A DNA stretch of 11,312 nt, from contig SLAD01000266.1 of the NCBI GenBank assembly GCA_007126995.1, forward strand, positions 1 through 11,312, read 5' to 3'. Of this stretch, positions 1-7,200 are shown piece after piece. Below the pieces are notes generated by a model, which ran no database searches, was not told the DNA's origin, and saw nothing but the letters and a program-made list of their open reading frames with translations. Each line of letters starts with the position of its first letter. Positions within the stretch are counted from its first letter, which is position 1. This stretch comes from Kiritimatiellia bacterium (GTDB taxonomy: Bacteria > Verrucomicrobiota > Kiritimatiellia > SLAD01). The translations under genes were made by a program, and so were the position numbers.

Positions 1-1968
1 ACGATGTTTGTGGGCAATTTCATGCCCATCTCCGTCTACGGCATTCTTGTGCTAGTCCTCGCGATTCTCTACCCGCTTTGGCAAAAACTCACCCGTTCCA
101 AGGGGATGTTGCGCCGTTCTGAATGGGCCGTGATCCTGGTGCTGGTCCTGGCAGCCTGTGCGATCCCGGGTTCCAACCTGCTGCGCCTGTTCACGCCCGC
201 CCTGATCATGCCGCATCGCTACGAACTGACCGAGCCGGGCTGGCAACAGCAAGGCGTGATGGATTTGGTGCCGGAAGGCATGCTGGTGGACATCTCGGAG
301 GATCCCGATGTCGTGCTGGGCGGCTACACCCGCGGCTTGAAAGAAGCATCCGATTCGTTATCCATCCGCGAGGTGCCCTGGTCGGCGTGGCGCTCCTCGA
401 TGTTCTTCTGGATCCCGATCATATTGAGTCTTTGGATCGCTTTGGTGAGTTTGGCGGTGGTTGTCCATAAACAATGGGCGGATCACGAGCATTTGCCGTA
501 TCCCATCGTCACCTTTACCAAGGCGTTGTTGCCCGACGAAACGGGCAATCGCAGCCCGGTCTTTACCAATCCCATCTTCTGGCTGGGCTTGGGGGGCGTC
601 TTTGTCATTCATTCCTATAACTATCTGAATGTGTGGTTCCCTAACGTGTTGTTCGGTCAGATTCCGCTTGGCATCGATTTTTCGCCGTTGGCCGAGTTAT
701 CGGATACCTTTTCGCAGGGTGGGGGGCGCGTATTGCTGGAGCGTTACACGATCTATTTCACCGTCGTAGCCGTGGCCTATTTCCTGCCCAAGGAAGTCTC
801 ACTCTCGCTCGGTATTGGTCCCTTCATTTGGGTATTCATTGCGGGCATCTTCGCCACGTACGGAATCGGCACGAGCGGTTGGCAGGGTACCTGGCCGTTC
901 GGATTGACGATGGATTCCATGATGATTATGGGCGCCTACTTCGGCATGCTGCTCGTCCTGCTCTATACCGGTCGACAGTATTACGCGGCGGTGTTCCGGC
1001 GGGCGCTGGGTTTTAACGCGAGCGAGTCGGTTGGATCCTCCGCGATTTGGGGCGCCCGCTTCTTCATGCTGGGCATGATCTTCTTTACCATCTACGCCGC
1101 CCGAATTGCCGGTTTGGATTGGCCGATTGCGTTGATGTTCGGATTGGGCTGTGTGGCGGTATATTTGGTGATGGGCCGACTGCTGGCCGAAACCGGTCTG
1201 TTCTTCATTGTGGTTAGCGGTACGCCGGCTACGATCTTGTGGGCCTTGTTCGGGGCGCGGGCGCTGGGTCCGGAAATCCTGTTCCTGATGTTCATGCTGT
1301 CGCTGGTGCTCTTCTACGACACCCGCGAGGCGTTGATGCCGTACGTCGTGAACGGCCTAAAGCTGGCGGACGACTGCAAAGCCAAGGTTGGGCGTACCGC
1401 ATTCTTTGTGGTGGTCGCACTGATGATCGGGTTGGCGGTTGGTATTCCCACCACGCTGTACTTCCAGTACGAGCGTGGCGTGGACGTATCGCTGTGGAAG
1501 ATCGAGCAAGCGAAGCGCCCCTTCAACGAAACCATTAGTATCATGCAGCGGCTGGATGCCCAGGGGCAACTGGAGGAGGCCGGACAGGTTACCGGGCTCA
1601 GCCGGTTCAAAGAAGCCTCGCCGCACCGTAACGGGTTGATTGTGTTTGTGACGGCGGCGGCCTTGGTACTGATCTTTTCCGCTTTACGATTACGATTTAC
1701 TGGATGGCCGCTGCACCCGGTGATGTTTCTGGTCTGGTCCACCTATGCGGGCGATTCATTTGCCCAATCGTTCTTATTTGGGTGGTTACTGAAGATACTC
1801 ATCACCCGCTTTGGCGGAGCGGGGGTGTATCAACGCTGTAAACCGCTGATGTTTGGCCTGATTGCAGGTGAGATGCTTGGCGGCGTAATTCCGATGTTTG
1901 TAAGCCTGATTTATTTTGTGGTCACGGGCGGCGAAATTCCGCGTCCATTTGAGGTCATGCCCGGCTAA
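1..1968 (+). CDS. OPT-like polytopic membrane protein, DUF6785/DUF6784 family (5' end outside window)
   Basis: Integral inner-membrane protein, probably a transporter of the OPT (oligopeptide transporter) superfamily; substrate unknown. The first ATG in the window is at position 4, giving 654 residues, but the frame is open to the left edge. Family members as I recall them carry one more membrane helix before the 'GN-x-x-P' motif seen here at residues 4-8, so the true start is probably upstream and the gene is 5'-partial. About 12-13 hydrophobic segments are visible (for example 11-26, 41-60, 133-154, 249-288, 303-322, 349-366, 374-390, 421-437, 465-485, 543-560, 614-640). Landmarks are LRRSEW (36-41), DHEHLPYPIV (160-169), GRLLAETG (391-398), PLHP (569-572) and RFGG (602-605); the last two are typical of the C-terminal DUF6784 part. 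A soluble segment lies at about 487-541. The stop overlaps the next start (TAATG). It is distantly related to the transporter at 9013-11010. The family call is from recall of motifs; transport activity is inference. Confidence 0.82.
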   Translation, partial: TMFVGNFMPISVYGILVLVLAILYPLWQKLTRSKGMLRRSEWAVILVLVLAACAIPGSNLLRLFTPALIMPHRYELTEPGWQQQGVMDLVPEGMLVDISEDPDVVLGGYTRGLKEASDSLSIREVPWSAWRSSMFFWIPIILSLWIALVSLAVVVHKQWADHEHLPYPIVTFTKALLPDETGNRSPVFTNPIFWLGLGGVFVIHSYNYLNVWFPNVLFGQIPLGIDFSPLAELSDTFSQGGGRVLLERYTIYFTVVAVAYFLPKEVSLSLGIGPFIWVFIAGIFATYGIGTSGWQGTWPFGLTMDSMMIMGAYFGMLLVLLYTGRQYYAAVFRRALGFNASESVGSSAIWGARFFMLGMIFFTIYAARIAGLDWPIALMFGLGCVAVYLVMGRLLAETGLFFIVVSGTPATILWALFGARALGPEILFLMFMLSLVLFYDTREALMPYVVNGLKLADDCKAKVGRTAFFVVVALMIGLAVGIPTTLYFQYERGVDVSLWKIEQAKRPFNETISIMQRLDAQGQLEEAGQVTGLSRFKEASPHRNGLIVFVTAAALVLIFSALRLRFTGWPLHPVMFLVWSTYAGDSFAQSFLFGWLLKILITRFGGAGVYQRCKPLMFGLIAGEMLGGVIPMFVSLIYFVVTGGEIPRPFEVMPG

Positions 1969-1970
1969 TG
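1966..1970 (+). promoter_or_regulatory. TAATG stop-start junction (translational coupling)
   Basis: The TAA stop of the DUF6785-type gene shares its last A with the ATG of the FtsX permease. The nearest Shine-Dalgarno-like string is GAGG at 1951-1954, 13 bases before the ATG, which is longer than optimal. Termination-reinitiation coupling is therefore the likely way the permease is translated. Confidence 0.6.
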
Positions 1971-3440
1971 AAGAAGATCGATGTCCAGAACCAACCGGTG
2001 TTGAGTCCCGGCCGCATCATTCAGATTGCGGTGACGGGGGTGAAGTACCGTTTGTTCCGCGCCGTGGTGACGGTCGCGGTGATCATCGTGGCGATGGCGT
2101 TCCTCATGAACATTCTGACCGAGAGTTTGATCAAACGCGCGATAGCGGATTCGGTGCGCGAACAGATTGAGGATTTGCACCGCGTGGATCGCTGGATTGC
2201 GCGCCTGACCATGCCCCAAAGCGGCGAAGAATTGTTGTTCGTGCTGGCAGAGGAAGAAGCACCATCACCAGTGCTGGGCGAAATCTCCACCATGAGTGGC
2301 TTGTCCATCGACGCGCTGCAAGCCCTGCGTCCGAAGGCACAGGAAGCGGTCCGCTATCTGAATTTCTTCAACGAAATCGATTTTGGGCGCCGTCGCGTAT
2401 TGGTTGGACCGGTGCAGGGTGTGGCAACCTTTGATCGCCTGAGCGCTGATCCGGCGTGGCACCAATTCACGAGCAACTTAGCGGATATGCGCGTGCTGCG
2501 CTTCCCTGAGGAGCTCTCCGACTTCCAGGATTTCCTCGCCGAGTGGTCCGAGCTTCAGGCGAAATTGGAAACGATTCGAGAAGGCCAGCAGCGTAGCATC
2601 GAGCAGGTGCGCAACGCCATTGGTGATCGCTCTTTGATGTCCGCGTTGTCTGACGCGGATGGCGATTTCGGCGATATCATTCGCCAAGCGGGGTTCTCGC
2701 TCCCGGATGAGACCGCAGCACTATTGGTGCGTGATGTGCGACGGGTGAAGAACACGCAGTTAATCGAATCCACCATCAATATCGCTGAGGTGCGCCAGGC
2801 GGTCGCGGCGGAACGCGATGTGTTGCCCGGCGATGTCACGATGCGCATGATCTGGCGCCTCCTGCGTAATCAGGATCGCGCCGAATGGTTTTTGGGCGTG
2901 ATGCGGGACGCCGAGCTGGAAACGGGCGATCTGACGGCTGAGCGCTTGGAAGCGATCGCCAATCAGCGCGCCTATGCGCGACTGCTAACGATTGCCGAGC
3001 AGCAGACGATGGAGGCACAGGGTGGCCTGATGGGGATCGGCATGCGCATGACGTGGCTTGCGTTTGTGTCCATGTTGGTTTGTGCGGTGGGCATCGCCAA
3101 CGCCATGTTGATGTCGGTCACCGAACGCTTCCGCGAAATCGCCACGCTGAAATGCTTGGGCGCGCTGGATGCCTTCATCATGAGCATTTTCTTGATCGAG
3201 GCGGGGCTGCTGGGATTCGTGGGCGGCTTAGGTGGCGCCATCGCTGGACTGCTGCTGGCGGGCTTGCGAATGGCGGTTATTTTCCAGAGCCTGCTGTGGA
3301 CCGCGTTTCCCTGGCAAGACATTCTGGTGGCGGGGCTCATCTCTATTGGTATCGGCGTCTTACTGGCCGCGATCTCCGCCGTTTATCCCTCTTTCCGGGC
3401 CGCTCGTTTGGCCCCCATGGAGGCCATGCGCATCGAATGA
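1968..3440 (+). CDS. FtsX-like ABC transporter permease with helical extracytoplasmic domain
   Basis: Membrane subunit of a type VII (MacB/LolCE/FtsX-class) ABC system, 490 residues. Four membrane helices are visible in the classic 1+3 arrangement: TM1 at about 31-50, TM2 361-382, TM3 about 403-433 and TM4 about 451-472. After TM2 comes the cytoplasmic coupling segment TERFREIATLKCLGA (385-399), and the protein ends with YPSFRAARLAPMEAMR, both hallmarks of FtsX domains. The roughly 310-residue extracytoplasmic region between TM1 and TM2 looks mainly alpha-helical and charged (for example about 175-220) rather than the beta-rich MacB periplasmic core domain. The start is fixed by the TAATG overlap with the upstream gene, and the end overlaps the ATPase start by 4 bases. 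It probably pairs with the ATPase at 3437-4210 and with the FtsX half of the giant protein downstream as an unequal dimer (inference). Substrate unknown; it could be a mechanotransmitter rather than a transporter. Confidence 0.88.
   Translation: MKKIDVQNQPVLSPGRIIQIAVTGVKYRLFRAVVTVAVIIVAMAFLMNILTESLIKRAIADSVREQIEDLHRVDRWIARLTMPQSGEELLFVLAEEEAPSPVLGEISTMSGLSIDALQALRPKAQEAVRYLNFFNEIDFGRRRVLVGPVQGVATFDRLSADPAWHQFTSNLADMRVLRFPEELSDFQDFLAEWSELQAKLETIREGQQRSIEQVRNAIGDRSLMSALSDADGDFGDIIRQAGFSLPDETAALLVRDVRRVKNTQLIESTINIAEVRQAVAAERDVLPGDVTMRMIWRLLRNQDRAEWFLGVMRDAELETGDLTAERLEAIANQRAYARLLTIAEQQTMEAQGGLMGIGMRMTWLAFVSMLVCAVGIANAMLMSVTERFREIATLKCLGALDAFIMSIFLIEAGLLGFVGGLGGAIAGLLLAGLRMAVIFQSLLWTAFPWQDILVAGLISIGIGVLLAAISAVYPSFRAARLAPMEAMRIE
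3419..3440 (+). promoter_or_regulatory. GGAGG and ATGA overlap setting the ATPase start
   Basis: A strong Shine-Dalgarno-like GGAGG (3419-3423) lies inside the 3' end of the permease gene, 13 bases before the ATG at 3437. The ATG overlaps the permease stop as ATGA (3437-3440). This supports a start at 3437 rather than the in-frame ATG at 3053, deep inside the permease gene, from which the reading frame is also open. Confidence 0.6.
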
Positions 3441-4210
3441 GTACAGCCACTGAACATAAGGTCGAGGATATCGCTTCCGCCACGGGCGGCAAGCGCGTGA
3501 TCATTCGATCACTCGGCATGAAAAAGATTTATCGTCGCGGCGAGGAAATCACGCATGCGCTGCGTGGCGTGGATGTGGAAATCTATACCGGCGAATTCAT
3601 TGTTGTGATGGGACCGTCCGGTTCTGGCAAGAGTACGTTCTTCAACATGATCGGTGCGTTGGATAGTCCGTCGGAAGGTCGTGTCTTCATTGATGAGGTC
3701 GACGTGGCCCAGTTGACGGCAGAAGAGTTGGCATTTCTGCGCTGCCGCAAAATTGGCTACATTTTCCAATCCTACAATCTCATTCAGTATATGACCGCGC
3801 TGGAGAACGTCACCACGCCGATGGCGTTTGGCGGTGTAACACCGGATGAGGCGCGGCGGCGCGGGATGGACCTGCTGGAATTGGTGGGATTGAAAGACCG
3901 CTGGTTCCATCGCCCCATCGAAATGTCCGGCGGCCAGCAACAGCGTGTCGCTATTGCTCGTGCGCTGGCGAATGAGCCCAGTATCCTGTTGTGCGACGAG
4001 CCGACGGCAAATCTGGATCACCGCACTGGCGACGAGATCCTGGAAATTTTGCAGAAATTGAACAAGGAGCGTGGCGTCACAATCATTTGCGCTACGCATG
4101 ATCACCGCATGATGAATATTTGTGATCGATTAATGTGGATCCGCGATGGCGGGATCGAGCGTATTGCGCAGCGTGATGAAGTTGAAGTGGAGCTCGGAAG
4201 CATTGAGTGA
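3437..4210 (+). CDS. ABC transporter ATP-binding protein, LolD/MacB/FtsE class
   Basis: Cytoplasmic ATPase of 257 residues that powers an FtsX-type permease. All nucleotide-binding motifs are intact: Walker A GPSGSGKST (59-67), Q-loop glutamine Q111 in YIFQSYNL, signature SGGQQQR (164-170), Walker B ILLCDEP with D187 and E188, D-loop ANLDH just after, and H-loop H221 in ATHDH. The sequence FNMIGALD following Walker A is typical of the LolD/MacB class. An N-terminal extension of about 20 residues precedes the domain, and a short acidic tail (EVEVELGSIE) follows it. The start is set by the ATGA overlap with the permease. The 3' end overlaps the giant downstream gene. Its likely partners are the FtsX protein immediately upstream and the FtsX half of the downstream fusion. 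It is paralogous to the partial ATPase at 11019. Class assignment is secure; which membrane partner it serves is inference. Confidence 0.95.
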   Translation: MSTATEHKVEDIASATGGKRVIIRSLGMKKIYRRGEEITHALRGVDVEIYTGEFIVVMGPSGSGKSTFFNMIGALDSPSEGRVFIDEVDVAQLTAEELAFLRCRKIGYIFQSYNLIQYMTALENVTTPMAFGGVTPDEARRRGMDLLELVGLKDRWFHRPIEMSGGQQQRVAIARALANEPSILLCDEPTANLDHRTGDEILEILQKLNKERGVTIICATHDHRMMNICDRLMWIRDGGIERIAQRDEVEVELGSIE

Positions 4211-7200
4211 GCGGTTTTCCAGTCTGGTTTGGATGTTGGCGGCATTGCTGATGCTGCCCGCGATGGTGTCTGCCTCGCTGCGCGAGGACACGGCGGTGTT
4301 GGCGCAACATCAGCATCGCCTGTCCGGTACCCCGGAATACTGGGCGGCGGCCGATTTCGTGGAGCAGCGCCTGCGCGATATCGGCATCGAGGAGCTAGTG
4401 GTCCAGGAGTTTCCGATTGCGCAGACGCAGGTCCTGCGCTGCGAGCTGGTTTCGGAAGCGGGCTCATTAGAACTGATACCCGGACGCCCCAACGGAATTG
4501 TTCCGCCCACCTCGCCGGTTGATGGCATTGAAGGCGAGTTGGTTGATTTGGGCGATGGCTCGGACGAAATGCTCAACCGCATCCCCGTGCACGGTCGGAT
4601 CGTGATCATGGACTACAACGTCGGCATACAGTGGTTGAAAGCTTTCCGGCTGGGTGCGCGGGCGGTGATATTTGTCGAGGCGGACGAAGCCGATTCGCTC
4701 AACAGCCATCACGTGCGGGGGCAAGCCAATTGGCCGCGCTTCTATTTTCCGGGTACCCGCGAGGAGTTGCCGCTGAACGAGCAGGTCACGATCCATTCCG
4801 AAATCGTGTGGGAGAAGACCGTTGGGCGCAACATCATCGCCTACCTGCCGGGCACGGATCCTGTCTTCGAGTTGGGCCGCGACGAGGTGATTGTGATTGG
4901 CGTAAATCTCGACACCTTCGGCGAGTTCCCACGCTATTCCCCGGGCGCCCGGTCAGCCGCCAATGTGGCGGGTTTGCTGCGACTGGCGGAAATCTTTCAA
5001 GAGAATCGACCGCGTCGTCACATCGTTCTGGGGTTCTTTGATAATCAGGCCCGGTCGCACGGTGGGGTGGTGGCTTTCTACTGGGCATTGGAAGACCGCA
5101 TTAGCGAGGCGACGATCCGGGCGCGTCAGCGATCCTGGCGGGATGAAACCGATTTCTTGCGCAGTATTTCCAGCATCATGGAACAAGAGAATCCACTGGA
5201 TCACTTCGGCGAGCGGGGCGGCCGTCGGCTGTCCGAGCGGATTCAGAACACGGCGCGGGACATGGCGCTGGATTTGCGCAGCGTCCTGATGGACCTGCGC
5301 GAAGAGGCCAATCGTCTAGTGATGGAGTACGAGGTGGTGGATGAGGCCACCGTAACACGAATTGAGCAGGAAGTGGAAGAGGTGCTCGAGGAGTTTAATC
5401 GTTGGAACGATCTGCGACGGGCACTCAGTCGGCGTCGTCCGGTTGAACCGGAATTGCAGGATTTGTTGGAAAAGGTGTTCGACGCTGTTCGCGAACGTAT
5501 TGCGGCGCGTCAAGGCGAGCTGGAAATTCAAGAACGTGAATTGGCCTCAGCCGCGAAGCTGCAAGAGCTGTTGTCCGGTACCTGGATTTCCTTGCATGCG
5601 TCCCTTTTGCTGGGTGACAGCATGCCCCGCTGGGGTGTCTTAATTGGCGGCGATTCGGATATTCGCAACGCCGAAGGTGATCAGCCGGGACTCTATGGCC
5701 GCGTTCAGCAGAGCTTCTTGCGGGCCTATAACCGGCTCGATTTGGACGGTCGCGCCCCGCAGAACTTTGAGCGCGCTTCTGTCGATGCCACTCTTACACA
5801 GCCACGTTTGCTGTGGGCTGCGCGCGGCTTGATTCATGGCGGTGAAGTGGCGGGGCGGTACGGCATTTATAACATTGCCTTGGGCACCACGCACGAGACA
5901 CTGCCGCGGGAAGGCACGCCGGCCGACACCGAGGATCGGCTCGACATCGAGCGACTGGCGCAGAACATCGAGGAAATGGCGCAGATGTTGACCGCGATCG
6001 GCGATCAGCCCGGCCAAGTCGGTGACGTCGAAGCCGTGGCCGATCAACGGGGACTTTCGCTGCGGCGGGCGATTCCGACCGATCATTCTTATATCGTGCC
6101 CCGTTTCCGCAACGATGCGACCGAGGGCGCGTTGACGATGGGCCGTCACCGAGGTAGCTCGATTCCGAATTTGCCGATCGCCGGGGCCGTCATACAGGTA
6201 AATTGGACCGAGCCTTGGAACCGAATCTTCTGGCCACATAATAAATTTGCCGCTTTCGATCCCGCCGCGGTTGTGATTAGCGACGAGAATGGTGCGTATA
6301 GTCTGGGCGGCTTGCCTAAAGAGGATACGTGGCCGCAGCCCACCGCGTTTGCCGCCGAATTTGATCGCCGCGGTCAGGTCATTCAGGTGTCCGACATGCG
6401 GTCCCGTGAGGGCCTCCGGTCCCGCTTGAACATGCTGCGGGCGCGGGGCGCGTTCTATATGATGCCGCCACGTCTATGGCCGGATTCCGCCACGGTATTT
6501 GACGCAATTGGTAATGCCAATCTGGGCGGTGACGGCTCCGAGCGCGGATATGTGCAGACCTTGGACGGCGTTGTCAGTTTCTTCCTGGAGGAGACGGTCA
6601 GCGACGCCAAAGTGTTCGGCATACGCTCGGCGATTGGCCTGGATAATACCGACATTGACCCGGAGGCCAGCGCCATGCATGAAGCCTTGGGGCGTGGCTT
6701 CCCGATCGACAGCAATTGGCTGGATATCCGAACGTCGTTCCAAGGGGCCGGCGACCTCTGGCGCATCAATGAGTCACGCCTCGCGCTGCTCCGCTCGCGG
6801 GATATCCTGAACAGTTCGCTGGAAGAGTTGCACGGGCGAGTGGAGGATCTTTACGCCACAGCCCTGGAAGAGGAACAGGGACTACGCGCTGAGGCGCTGG
6901 CCGCGTCGGCGCTGCTTTCAGCCCGGCCGGTTTACGAAAACAGTCGCGCCATCATGGATGACCTGGTGGCGGCGGTGCTGATTCTGCTGGCGCTGTGTAT
7001 CCCGTTTGCCTTTGCACTGGAACGACTCTTGATCGGTGCGAGCCTGATTTATAAGCAAGTCACGTGGTTCGTGATCTTCTTCCTGATCACGTTCGTGATT
7101 CTGTATTTATCTCACCCCGCATTTGAGGTGGCGCAAACCCCGATCATCATTTTCCTCGGATTCGCCGTGGTGGTGTTGTCGGCCTTGGTGATCTTCATCA

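Noticed and set aside
3053..3436. In-frame N-terminal extension of the ATPase frame starting at ATG 3053
   Set aside because: It lies entirely inside the FtsX permease gene, its translation is Cys/Arg/His-rich and not ABC-like, and the ATGA overlap at 3437 gives a natural start with complete ABC motifs.
3509..4105. Antisense open frame of 198 codons opposite the ATPase
   Set aside because: It is a shadow of the ABC ATPase, whose motifs are all intact on the + strand; no ribosome binding site or domain supports the antisense frame.
4176..5100. Calling the N-terminal region an active M28 aminopeptidase
   Set aside because: The HxD His, the GADDN Asp and the Glu-Glu pair are all replaced at the aligned positions, so only a peptidase-like fold is supported.
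5640..6239. Antisense open frame of 199 codons opposite the giant gene
   Set aside because: The sense strand is continuous coding sequence of the fusion protein; the antisense product has no recognisable features.
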